A DNA stretch of 64,000 nt from Pontibacter sp. Tf4 (GTDB taxonomy: Bacteria; Bacteroidota; Bacteroidia; Cytophagales; Hymenobacteraceae), in assembly GCF_014212495.1 (NCBI RefSeq), contig NZ_JACKZC010000005.1:124001-188000 (forward strand). The letters are read 5' to 3'. The notes under the pieces are model-generated. The model was not told the DNA's origin and ran no database searches. It worked only from the letters and a program-made list of their open reading frames with translations. Position 1 is the first letter of the stretch. Every line of letters begins with the position of its first letter. Positions 46,922 through 55,131 of this stretch are shown in pieces. A program made the position numbers and the translations under genes.

Positions 46922-47815
46922 ATGTATTCCTTTCTTACAACAGAAAACTGGGCCGATTACGAATTAGTGGATAGTGGCAACTTTGAGAAACTGGAGCGTT
47001 TTGGCCAGTACTACGTAGCGCGCCCCGAGCCGCAGGCCATTTGGGACAAGCACCTGCCCGAGCAGGAGTGGCAGCGCCTGGCACAAGCCGTATTTACCCG
47101 CGACAAAGGCAGCCAGGAAAAAGGCCAGTGGAAACTGAAGAAAGGAATGCCCGAACAGTGGTTCATCAACTATAACTATAACGGTCTGAAGCTGCGCTTC
47201 CGCTTGGGTCTATCGTCGTTTAAGCACGTGGGCTTGTTTCCGGAGCAGGACGCGAACTGGAAATTTATTTATGACACTACCCGCAAACTGAAAACCCCGC
47301 AGCCAAAAGTGCTGAACATGTTTGCCTATACCGGCGCTGCCACCCTGGCTGCCAAAGCTGCCGGTGCCGACGTTACGCACCTCGACTCTATAAAGCAGGT
47401 TAACTTCTGGGCCCGCGACAATATGGAAGCCAGCAACCTGGACAATGTGCGCTGGATAGTGGAAGACGCCATGAAGTATGCCCGCCGCGAAGTAAAACGT
47501 GGCAACAAGTATAACGGCATTATCCTGGACCCGCCTAGCTACGGCCGCGGCCCGAACGGCGAAAAATGGCAGCTGGAAGACGAACTTAACGAGATGATAA
47601 AGCTTTGCCGCGAAATGCTGGACGGCACCGATTATTTCCTGCTGATAAACCTGTACTCTATGGGCTTCTCGGCGATGGTACTCGAAAACCTGATGCGCGG
47701 CACTTTCGGCGACATGGTGAAGAACGTAGAACTCGGCGAACTATACCTGCATGATAGCGGTGAGCGAAAACTGCCTTTGGGCACTTTCTTTAGGTTTACT
47801 TCGGTGGAAAGGTAG
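46922..47815 (+). CDS. Class I SAM-dependent methyltransferase (RlmI/RlmK-like)
   Basis: A 297-residue methyltransferase. The SAM motif region is NMFAYTGAATLAAKAAGADVTHLD, and ILDPPSYGRGPNGEKW is a DPPxY motif of enzymes methylating RNA bases. The C-terminal YFLLINLYSMGFSAMVL is typical. Its relatives include the RlmI/RlmK rRNA methyltransferase group; the substrate base is not certain. The start follows the dapF start by 107 bases, with TAATTTTA (46874-46881) as a possible -7. Confidence 0.85.
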   Translation: MYSFLTTENWADYELVDSGNFEKLERFGQYYVARPEPQAIWDKHLPEQEWQRLAQAVFTRDKGSQEKGQWKLKKGMPEQWFINYNYNGLKLRFRLGLSSFKHVGLFPEQDANWKFIYDTTRKLKTPQPKVLNMFAYTGAATLAAKAAGADVTHLDSIKQVNFWARDNMEASNLDNVRWIVEDAMKYARREVKRGNKYNGIILDPPSYGRGPNGEKWQLEDELNEMIKLCREMLDGTDYFLLINLYSMGFSAMVLENLMRGTFGDMVKNVELGELYLHDSGERKLPLGTFFRFTSVER

Positions 47816-47863
47816 ATGCTTGATAGCTAATAGTCTTGATAAGAGAAAATTAAATAGATTATA

Positions 47864-48487
47864 ATGACAAAGATAATATTAGGGCTTCCAGAATCCTTTT
47901 ATAACAGAATACTCTGGGTGGCGAGAGAATTTCGAACTAATCCCCTATCTCACGAACCCGGTGGTTGTGATGTTATAGTAGAATATCATACTCAAAAAAT
48001 ATATGGCTATGATTGGATTAAGTTCCCATCATTGTATATAAGCAAAATTTGGAATTTCAGCATTTCAAAAATCTATATAAATTATGAAAAGTATGATGAA
48101 GACCTGCAATTGAAAATTATAAAACAAAATATAAAAAGAGTCTTTGCCAGAAAATATAATCGAGAAAATTTTGAAAACGAAGAATTTAAGGAAGTATGGA
48201 ATGCAGAAACTTCTGATAAGATACCGTGGAAACTATTAGAAGAATTTGATTACTATAGGAAGGTTGATAGTAAAACAGCTTTTGAAGAATACTTAAAGCA
48301 GCAAGAAAAAAGTTTTGCATACGAAAATCATTTAATAGAATTAGCTAAAAACACTTTGCACCCAGATCAAGCTGAATTCAATGACTATCTAAAGAAGCAA
48401 GAGGCGAGCCCTGAATATGAAAAGCATATAATAAAAACTGCTATTGAACGGGCTAAACTTGATGATTTTCTGGCGGGTCGAGACTAA
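47864..48487 (+). CDS. AT-rich orphan protein with internal tandem repeat
   Basis: A 207-residue protein that I do not recognise. The C-terminal third contains two similar units, FEEYLKQQEKSFAYENHLIE and FNDYLKKQEASPEYEKHIIK, about 34 residues apart, and a likely third partial unit. The N-terminus (ILGLPESFYNRILWVAREF) is amphipathic. Base composition is clearly more AT-rich than its neighbours (many AAA, ATA, AAT codons), so it may have been acquired. It sits between two housekeeping genes. Confidence 0.72.
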   Translation: MTKIILGLPESFYNRILWVAREFRTNPLSHEPGGCDVIVEYHTQKIYGYDWIKFPSLYISKIWNFSISKIYINYEKYDEDLQLKIIKQNIKRVFARKYNRENFENEEFKEVWNAETSDKIPWKLLEEFDYYRKVDSKTAFEEYLKQQEKSFAYENHLIELAKNTLHPDQAEFNDYLKKQEASPEYEKHIIKTAIERAKLDDFLAGRD

Positions 48488-48560
48488 TTATTAAAGTATA
48501 CATTAAGAAGATTTAGCTCCTAGTTAATCTATCTCCCAAATATAAAATTGTCTTGTTGAA

Positions 48561-48577
48561 AGTAACACTTTGTTACT
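48561..48577. promoter_or_regulatory. Dyad upstream of the Ppx/GppA gene
   Basis: AGTAACA-CTT-TGTTACT (48561-48577), a perfect 7-base dyad 62 bases before the ATG. It is operator-like in size and position, but it could also be the end of the orphan's transcript. Confidence 0.4.
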
Positions 48578-48638
48578 GTTGTAAAAGCTACAAAGTATAA
48601 GCTGCTTTCTAATTGATTGTCACAGCAAACTATAAATA

Positions 48639-49574
48639 ATGAAAAACCGCCTTGCACTGATTGACATGGGTACTAATACATTTCACTTGCTGGTAACGGA
48701 AGTGAATGAGCAGGGGCAGTTGCACGACCTATATAAAACCAAAGTACCGGTTCGTTTAGGCCAGGGCGGCATCAGCAACGGCAACATCGCGCCCGAAGCC
48801 TACGAGCGTGCCCTTAAAACGCTGAAAGATTTCCGGAAGGTGATTGATGAGCATGGTGCAGAAACGGTTCGGGCAATGGCTACCAGCATGGTGCGCAACG
48901 CAGCCAACGGCGACGATTTTGTAAAGGACATCTACAAGCAGACCGACATTGAAGTAGAAGTAATAGACGGTGCCCGCGAAGCCGAACTGATCTACTACGG
49001 CGTACGCTTCGCAGGTGTGCTGAACGAGCAGACAGCCCTTATCATGGATATTGGCGGCGGCAGCGTGGAGTTTATAGTTTGCAACAACCAGGAGATCTTC
49101 TGGAAACGCAGCTTCGAGGTAGGTGCCCAGCGCCTGATGGACCAGTTCTTCACCGCAGACCCGATACCAGCCGAGAGTATAGCCGCCGAAAAAACTTATT
49201 TAGCTGAGAAACTACAACCACTCTCCGAAGCGGTAGCAACCTATAAACCAACTATATTGGTAGGCTCATCCGGTACCTTCGATACGCTTTGCGACATAGA
49301 TGCCCTCCGCAAAGGCGACACCTCCCGTCAGCAAACTATTCCACCGGCATCGGAGCTGACGATGGATGATTTTTATAGTATCTACAAGGACCTGCTTCAC
49401 AAAACCCACGACGAGCGCTTAGCCATCCCCGGCATGCTGGAAATGCGTGTGGATATGATTCTGCTGGCAACTATACTGGTAGACTTTGTGCTGGAGAACT
49501 ATAAGCTAAAAGAGATCCGGGTATCGTCGTATGCGCTGAAGGAAGGCGTGTTGCAGCAAATGCTGGGGAAGTAG
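48639..49574 (+). CDS. Ppx/GppA-family exopolyphosphatase
   Basis: A 311-residue phosphatase of the ASKHA fold. Phosphate-1 motif ALIDMGTNTFHLLV opens the protein and phosphate-2 ALIMDIGGGSVEF follows near residue 135. It covers only domains I and II, shorter than E. coli PPX, as is usual in this phylum. It would remove phosphate from polyphosphate or from pppGpp. The two activities cannot be separated by sequence alone. No Ppk gene is nearby. Confidence 0.9.
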   Translation: MKNRLALIDMGTNTFHLLVTEVNEQGQLHDLYKTKVPVRLGQGGISNGNIAPEAYERALKTLKDFRKVIDEHGAETVRAMATSMVRNAANGDDFVKDIYKQTDIEVEVIDGAREAELIYYGVRFAGVLNEQTALIMDIGGGSVEFIVCNNQEIFWKRSFEVGAQRLMDQFFTADPIPAESIAAEKTYLAEKLQPLSEAVATYKPTILVGSSGTFDTLCDIDALRKGDTSRQQTIPPASELTMDDFYSIYKDLLHKTHDERLAIPGMLEMRVDMILLATILVDFVLENYKLKEIRVSSYALKEGVLQQMLGK

Positions 49575-50340
49575 TCAGAATCAGGATTTTCAGGATTCGG
49601 GGATTTTCAGGATTTGGTCTTTTGCTATAGTTTAGGCTAAAGTTCTATAGTTACTATACAGGTTTGGCTGACGTGAGCGCCCACGCTCGTGACTTAGGAT
49701 GGTGTTGAGTCTCCCGACTCAACTGGCCCGAAAGGGACAGGCTTGCATTAAGCGCTGGCTATAGTTCTATAGTTAACGTTTTAACCCACCCCTACCCCTC
49801 CCGAGAGGGGAATTTCGGCCCTTACTATAGTTTGAGCTATAGTTCTATAGCTACAGCCCACGAACAGGACAGGTTTACCTGTCCCTACTGAACTATAGCC
49901 ACGAGAAAGTAATCGGTCTGCTATAGCAAAGAGCAAGCACAACAACTATAGCTAAGGCAGAAGCTATCGAATTGTTATCAGTCTTTGGGTTGAGCGCCTT
50001 GTAGATTTCCGGTGCCTGCAGGGCATTGCGAGGCACGAGCAAAGGAAATGTACACCGCGCGATGCCCGAAGACGGGGCCTCCCGGCCCGGGAGGGAGCCA
50101 ACTAAACTATAAAACAGTAGGCTCTTAGAGCTCTCAGGATTAGAAGTAGCTATGGAATAGATGGCTTGTTTCCAGCAGTAGGCAAAGCCAACTATAGCAC
50201 GATAGACCTTGAGCTATAGTCTGAGATAGATTTCTCACTTTGTTCGAAATGACAGACAAGAAACCATAAGACATATAAGATGTCTCGCAGCTACGCTGGC
50301 TCTTTTCGACTCGCGTCTACAGATTGCTCGGGATGACAGC
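49575..50340. repeat. Large intergenic repeat island
   Basis: No gene. It contains CAGGATT repeats (49577-49612), hairpins GTTGAGTC-TCCC-GACTCAAC (49704-49723) and GGACAGGT-TT-ACCTGTCC (49867-49884), the element shared with 45872-45906 (49781-49815), twelve CTATAG copies between 49625 and 50219, a structured block (49994-50104) and a tail with TTCGAAATGACAG and GATGACAG-like repeats (50230-50340). All are non-coding. Confidence 0.82.
49994..50104. other. Candidate structured RNA or palindromic element with possible pseudoknot
   Basis: Nested stems ATTTCC/GGAAAT (50005-50010 with 50044-50049) and GTGCCT/AGGCAC (50012-50017 with 50031-50036) enclose the loop GCAGGGCATTGCG. GGGCATTGCG in that loop (50021-50030) can pair with CGCGATGCCC (50058-50067) over 10 bp with one GU, making a pseudoknot-like fold. 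A further stem CCTCCCGG-C-CCGGGAGG follows (50078-50094). It has no open frame. Whether it is an RNA or a DNA repeat is not known. Confidence 0.4.
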
Positions 50341-50345
50341 AAACA

Positions 50346-50373
50346 AAAAAGGCAGGTTATTCACCTGCCTTTT
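50346..50373 (-). terminator. Terminator of the TPR-like protein gene
   Basis: Stem AAAAGGCAGGT/ACCTGCCTTTT (50347-50357 with 50363-50373), with a T run on the minus strand, next to the gene's stop at 50384. Confidence 0.88.
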
Positions 50374-50383
50374 ACATTCAAAT

Positions 50384-52768
50384 TTATCCTTTTGCTAAAC
50401 GCTTTCTTTCCTTCTCATAAGCCTTTCGCAGCTTCTTCAGATCGCGGTTGTTATTGGTGTGCTTCATGGCTAAAGCCTCGGCATCATCTTTTAAACCTAA
50501 CTGCACGTCCTGAGATGCCAGTTGTTTGCCTAACTGCTCCTGCACGTCTTTGGTCTTGCGGTTCTTGTAGTCCTTCTGCAAAAGTATAGTTAATAAACTG
50601 ATCGCAACTTCCTCCTCGCCCAGGCTGGCATAGTATTGCACCACTTCAGCCGTGAACGGCAGTTTTGGAGTTTCTTTGGCATAGTTGTACAGCGAAATAT
50701 GATCCAGCCCGAAACGGTTCACTTCGTAGGCTTTGTAATGTTTCTCGGCCTGGTTGTAGGTTTGCAGGGCTTCGGCGTAGCGGCTGCTGGCAACAAAACG
50801 ATTTACATCCTCCAGCATTTGCTGGTAACGCACAGCAGCCAATATTGCTTCGCGGCCATCTTTTGCAGTAAAATCGGCTAACTGACACACGCTGTTATCG
50901 CCGGCTACTGCCAGGGCAGCTAAGTAGGCTTTATCGGCAGCTAAGTATTGTTTGCTGCGGGCCAGCTCTTTTGCCTTCTGTACATGGGCATCGTACGCGT
51001 TTTGCGCGTTCTGGCACTCCTGGGTTACAATGCGGTCGCGGAGCAGGTTGTATTTGCTGATCACCTCTTTATCCTGCGCTAAACCATAGCGGCCCTGCAT
51101 GGCAACAGCTTTTGATGCCGTAGCGCGTGCATCTGGCAACCTGTTCTGCATGGCCTGCTCGTAGCCCGCCTGCAAATCTGCCAACAGCACTGGTTTTGCG
51201 GCTTTCTGAGCCAAGGTAGTCAGTTCGGTTACGGGCTTAAAAGTATAGCTGTCTTCCAGGTCCAGGGCAGCATCGAACTGGCTAAGCGCAGCACCATAGT
51301 TTTTGCTGTTCAGGTAGCTTTTGCCTTTGTCGATGTGCTCTACATAATAAGTATATTTTACCTGGTTCTGTAGTTCAATGGCTTCGGTTGGTTGTGGCAA
51401 TACATCGCGGTAGTCACTCTGGAAACGCAGGGCATCTTCAGCAAGCCTGTCTGCCCTGGCAATGTTGTTACGGGTCAGTTCCCGTTTTCCTTCTGCTACC
51501 ATGTTCTTATAGATACCTGTTGCGGCACGGCCTTCGCCTTCGCGCAGGGCTGGCAGGTTACAGCCAAGTCCGCCTACGTTGTTGCACATGTCGCGGGCAG
51601 TATTAAAAGCCTGCAGTGCCGCATTGTAGTCGCCGCGGTTGGTCAGGTTGTGGCCCTGTGTGATGTGCGCGTTATAGATGTCGTATGCCAAAACCTGTAG
51701 CATCTGGCGGGTTTCCGGGTCAATGCGCATCCCTGTCAGCACGCTTAAGGTACGGGCAGTTGCCTCTTTCAGGTAGCCGTTCGCAAAATCCAGGCGGGCC
51801 AGTTGCAGGTGCGATGGAGCAAACTTAGGGTTCACTTCCAGCGATTTCACAAAATAAGCCTTCGCTGCATTAGCGTTGCCTGATGTAACCATGCTCATGC
51901 CTTTGTTAAAGAACTGCAGGTCCATGGTGCTGAGGGCATAGTCTACGGCGCGGCGGCGCTCCTGTAGCTGGCGGTTCAGGTCAGTCATTTTCTGGGTAAG
52001 CTGTTGCGGGTCGTACTGGCGCAGGTTCAGCTTTTCTCTGAAATTCTGATCTTTGATGCGCGCATACATATCCTCCATCTGGCGCAGGTTGTGGTTGTGC
52101 TGGCTGATGCGGTCTACATCGTCCGGTTGAATGTGGTTGATATCCTGCAGGGCGCGGCTTATAGTTGCTTCGGCCGCATAATAATCGCGTACCAGTTCGC
52201 GGTATCTTTTAAAGCGTGCAACACTCTCTGTTGTATAAACAAGCTCCAACGGCTCCACCACCAAACTATAGTTCGGGTTGGCAGTGGTATCTGGTATGGT
52301 TACATCCAGCAGCGTAACGCCTTCTTTTTTGAAAGCAATGTTGCTCAGGTTAAACACCTGCAACTCTTTCTTCTTCCCGTCCAGCAACTTTACTTTCGCA
52401 TTTAGCTTTTCGGGTAGCAGTACATCCTCCACCCCAAAGTCTTTGTAAGTCACATCGCTGTTCACACCTATTTTAGAGAGCTGTACTTTCAGTTGCAGTT
52501 TATCGCCGGCATCGGCAATACGGGCCTGTTGCTCCAGGCGCACCACAAATTCCGGTGTACGACTGGTTGGCCGCCCGCCACCTCTTTTTACATCGCCTTC
52601 TTTTAATAAGCTGATGATGGAATTAATGTGCGTCTGGCTGCTGCTACCGGTTGTGCTATACTTTAGCAGGTAAGCTTCCGGGGTGGTTTCTTCGAAAATG
52701 AGTTTGGTCTGTGCCTGTGCAACAAAGGCGGTCAGCAACAGGAAAGAAGAAAGTATAGCTCGTATCAT
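50384..52768 (-). CDS. Large exported TPR-like repeat protein
   Basis: A 794-residue exported protein (signal ending AQAQ, about residue 20). Residues 20-190 are a beta-rich domain of unknown type. The rest is helical, with repeated TPR-like units such as ANAAKAYFVKSLEVNPKFAP, GDYNAALQAFNTARDM, KNYGAALSQFDAALDLED and SRYAEALQTYNQAEKHY. It ends with a Lys/Arg-rich tail. Such proteins are usually scaffolds for envelope complexes; the partner is unknown. It is a single gene with its own terminator. Confidence 0.8.
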   Translation of the reverse strand: MIRAILSSFLLLTAFVAQAQTKLIFEETTPEAYLLKYSTTGSSSQTHINSIISLLKEGDVKRGGGRPTSRTPEFVVRLEQQARIADAGDKLQLKVQLSKIGVNSDVTYKDFGVEDVLLPEKLNAKVKLLDGKKKELQVFNLSNIAFKKEGVTLLDVTIPDTTANPNYSLVVEPLELVYTTESVARFKRYRELVRDYYAAEATISRALQDINHIQPDDVDRISQHNHNLRQMEDMYARIKDQNFREKLNLRQYDPQQLTQKMTDLNRQLQERRRAVDYALSTMDLQFFNKGMSMVTSGNANAAKAYFVKSLEVNPKFAPSHLQLARLDFANGYLKEATARTLSVLTGMRIDPETRQMLQVLAYDIYNAHITQGHNLTNRGDYNAALQAFNTARDMCNNVGGLGCNLPALREGEGRAATGIYKNMVAEGKRELTRNNIARADRLAEDALRFQSDYRDVLPQPTEAIELQNQVKYTYYVEHIDKGKSYLNSKNYGAALSQFDAALDLEDSYTFKPVTELTTLAQKAAKPVLLADLQAGYEQAMQNRLPDARATASKAVAMQGRYGLAQDKEVISKYNLLRDRIVTQECQNAQNAYDAHVQKAKELARSKQYLAADKAYLAALAVAGDNSVCQLADFTAKDGREAILAAVRYQQMLEDVNRFVASSRYAEALQTYNQAEKHYKAYEVNRFGLDHISLYNYAKETPKLPFTAEVVQYYASLGEEEVAISLLTILLQKDYKNRKTKDVQEQLGKQLASQDVQLGLKDDAEALAMKHTNNNRDLKKLRKAYEKERKRLAKG

Positions 52769-52973
52769 AGGAAAAATATAAATAGCCTAAGCTGCCGAAA
52801 ACAAAATCTGTTCCACAAACTTAAGCCGGCTTAAAAGTATATAAAAAAATACATACTTGCAGGGCTTACCCGCACTATAGTGTTGTGTACTACACCTATA
52901 AAGGCAGATTTATCCGAGCGATTGGAAGCAGAATTTAGTAATTTGCCGCCTTTGATTACAGCAATTCAGACGA

Positions 52974-54041
52974 ATGTATACCTACCGACAATTATTTGAC
53001 TTCACCAACGAAGTTTTTTTAGCCATGGGCTGCCCGCCAAAAGATGCCAAGTTAGCTGCCGAAGTATTACTGGAAGCCGACCTGCGCGGTGTTGACTCGC
53101 ATGGCGTTGCCCGCCTGAGCGGTTATGTACGCCTGTGGGAAGCCGGCCGCATTAACCCGAAGCCAACCATGCGCATTGTGCACGAAACCCCCAGCACCGC
53201 CACTGTGGACGGCGATGGTGGTTTAGGCCTGGTGATCGCGCCGAAAGCTATGGACATTGCCATTGATAAAGCAAACAACGTAGGAACCGGCTGGGTATCG
53301 GTGCGTAACTCCAACCACTTTGGCATTGCCGGCTATCACGCCATGGAGGCCTTAAGTTCGGATATGATCGGGATGGCGATGACCAATGCCAGCCCGCTGG
53401 TAGCCCCGACCCACTCTGTAGACCGCATGTTAGGGACCAACCCTATTGCCGTAGCGGTGCCTACTAAAAAGCAACCCCCTTTTGTAGCCGACTTTGCCAC
53501 GGCATCGGCGGCCAACGGTAAACTGGAGATACTGCAGCGCAAGAACAAGAAAGCTCCTGTTGGCTGGATACAGACTGCCGAAGGCGATGATACCGATAAT
53601 GCCAACGAACTGAAGGATGGCGGCGCTCTGCTCCCGCTCGGTTCTGATTTAGTGCACGGCAGCCACAAAGGATATGCCCTGGCGGCTATAGTTGATATTT
53701 TCTCGGCTGTGCTTTCGGGTGCCAACTATGGCCCGTGGGTGCCACCGTTTGTAGCCTTCCTAAACCCGCCTGCTGACCCGGTAGGGAAAGGTATCGGTCA
53801 CTTTTTAGGAGCCATGCGCATCGATGCCTTCCGCCCTGCCGATGAGTTTAAAGAGCACATGGACCGCTGGATTGAAACCTTCCGGGCGGCCAAGACCAAG
53901 AAAGGCGAGAAAGCTGTACTGATACCCGGCGACCCGGAACGAGAAATGACCGAAATCCGCCTGAAAGAAGGTATTCCGTTGCTGGACCCTGTGGCAGAAG
54001 ATCTGGAAAAGTTAGGAAAGAAGTTCGGCATCAAATTCTAA
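52974..54041 (+). CDS. Malate/L-lactate dehydrogenase-family (Ldh) oxidoreductase
   Basis: A 355-residue NAD(P)-dependent oxidoreductase of the Ldh_2 fold, not related to the usual lactate dehydrogenases. The motifs DLRGVDSHGVARL, SVRNSNHFGIAGYHA and GTNPIAVAVPT are characteristic. Members act on malate, sulfolactate, ureidoglycolate or related 2-hydroxy acids, so the substrate is open. The region TAATTTG at 52939-52945, 30 bases before the gene, is a weak -7 candidate. A hydrolase gene begins 24 bases after its stop. Confidence 0.92.
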   Translation: MYTYRQLFDFTNEVFLAMGCPPKDAKLAAEVLLEADLRGVDSHGVARLSGYVRLWEAGRINPKPTMRIVHETPSTATVDGDGGLGLVIAPKAMDIAIDKANNVGTGWVSVRNSNHFGIAGYHAMEALSSDMIGMAMTNASPLVAPTHSVDRMLGTNPIAVAVPTKKQPPFVADFATASAANGKLEILQRKNKKAPVGWIQTAEGDDTDNANELKDGGALLPLGSDLVHGSHKGYALAAIVDIFSAVLSGANYGPWVPPFVAFLNPPADPVGKGIGHFLGAMRIDAFRPADEFKEHMDRWIETFRAAKTKKGEKAVLIPGDPEREMTEIRLKEGIPLLDPVAEDLEKLGKKFGIKF

Positions 54042-54065
54042 ACTATAGCGCCAACTATAAAAACC

Positions 54066-55007
54066 ATGAAACTATACTCCGGATGGCTACTGGCACTCTT
54101 CCTGCTGGCAACTATAAGTACGGCATCGGCCCAGAAAGCAGCGCGTTTTTATACCACGTCTGCAATTGATACGGCCCGTAACTATACGCTTGTTATCCAG
54201 CCTGAAAAAGGAAAGCCGACCGGTCTGGTGCTGTTATTCCCGGGTTTCGGGGAAACGCCGGCAGATGTATTGAAGGAAACCACCTTCCCGATGGCAGCCG
54301 CGAAAGCTGGCTATGTGGTAGCAATGCCTTACATGGAGGGCAATGCCGGGCTCTATTTAACAGATGCCAAACAACAGCGGATTGCGCAGCTGGTGCAGGA
54401 CCTGCAGAAGAAGTATAAACTGCAGGATAAGAAGATTGCGGTTGGCGGATTTTCGATGGGTGGCACTACAGCTGTTAAGTTTGCGGAGTATAGTTTGGCA
54501 ACACCTGCTGCGCCTAAGGTTTCTGCACTTCTTGCCGTAGACCCATTGTTGGATATGGAGCGTTTTGAACGTAGTGTGCTGAAAGCAATACAGCGAGGCC
54601 AGTCGCCGAGAGCAAAGCAGATGCTGCAGTACATGCAACATTTGCTCCGGCAGGATTTCAGTACTACTCCGTTACAAAGCCCGGAGAAGTTCTACTCCAT
54701 TTCGCCTTATACTTACTCCGACACGGCAAACACTGCCATTAAGCCACTGAAACAGTTGCCGGTACTTTTCTATTCGGAGCCGGATGCTGCAAACCAGTTT
54801 AAAACCAACCAGCGCGACCTGTACGACCTGAACACCGCTGACTGTATGGGCATGATCGCTGATCTGCAAAGCATGGGCAATCAACAAGCACAACTCATCC
54901 TTTCCACCGGCAAAGGCCGCCGCGCCGATGGTACTGTTAATCCGCATTCGTGGTCTATTCTGGAAGTGGATCAAACTATAGCCTGGCTACAACAGCATCT
55001 GAAATAA
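54066..55007 (+). CDS. Secreted alpha/beta hydrolase
   Basis: A 313-residue hydrolase with signal MKLYSGWLLALFLLATISTA. The nucleophile is S130 in GGFSMGGTTAV, and a histidine in NPHSWSILEVDQT is likely part of the triad. GLVLLFPGFGET resembles the oxyanion region of dienelactone-hydrolase-like or esterase enzymes. The substrate is unknown. It follows the Ldh-family gene by 24 bases, so it is probably in one transcript with it, and ends in a strong terminator. Confidence 0.85.
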   Translation: MKLYSGWLLALFLLATISTASAQKAARFYTTSAIDTARNYTLVIQPEKGKPTGLVLLFPGFGETPADVLKETTFPMAAAKAGYVVAMPYMEGNAGLYLTDAKQQRIAQLVQDLQKKYKLQDKKIAVGGFSMGGTTAVKFAEYSLATPAAPKVSALLAVDPLLDMERFERSVLKAIQRGQSPRAKQMLQYMQHLLRQDFSTTPLQSPEKFYSISPYTYSDTANTAIKPLKQLPVLFYSEPDAANQFKTNQRDLYDLNTADCMGMIADLQSMGNQQAQLILSTGKGRRADGTVNPHSWSILEVDQTIAWLQQHLK

Positions 55008-55040
55008 AGCATTATCAGGACCAGCAACTTTAGTTAAAAC

Positions 55041-55075
55041 AGAAGCGCCGGCAGTTTATAGTTGCCGGCGCTTCT
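55041..55075. terminator. Strong hairpin terminator after the hydrolase gene
   Basis: Perfect 13-bp stem AGAAGCGCCGGCA/TGCCGGCGCTTCT (55041-55053 with 55063-55075), with GTTTATAGT in the loop, the dispersed motif again. It can also end the HscA-like transcript from the other side. Confidence 0.88.
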
Positions 55076-55131
55076 GTATTCGGGAATGATTAAACACACC
55101 TCTACTCCTCTCAAGAGGGAATTAAAATTAC

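Noticed and set aside
46915-46922. Perfect minus-strand TATCTTTG as the dapF promoter
   Set aside because: It overlaps the start of the divergent gene and has no -33 partner, so it is mentioned only as a possibility.
49575-50340. CRISPR array or IS remnant in the repeat island
   Set aside because: Repeats are of different kinds and irregular spacing, with no spacers of constant length and no transposase fragment.
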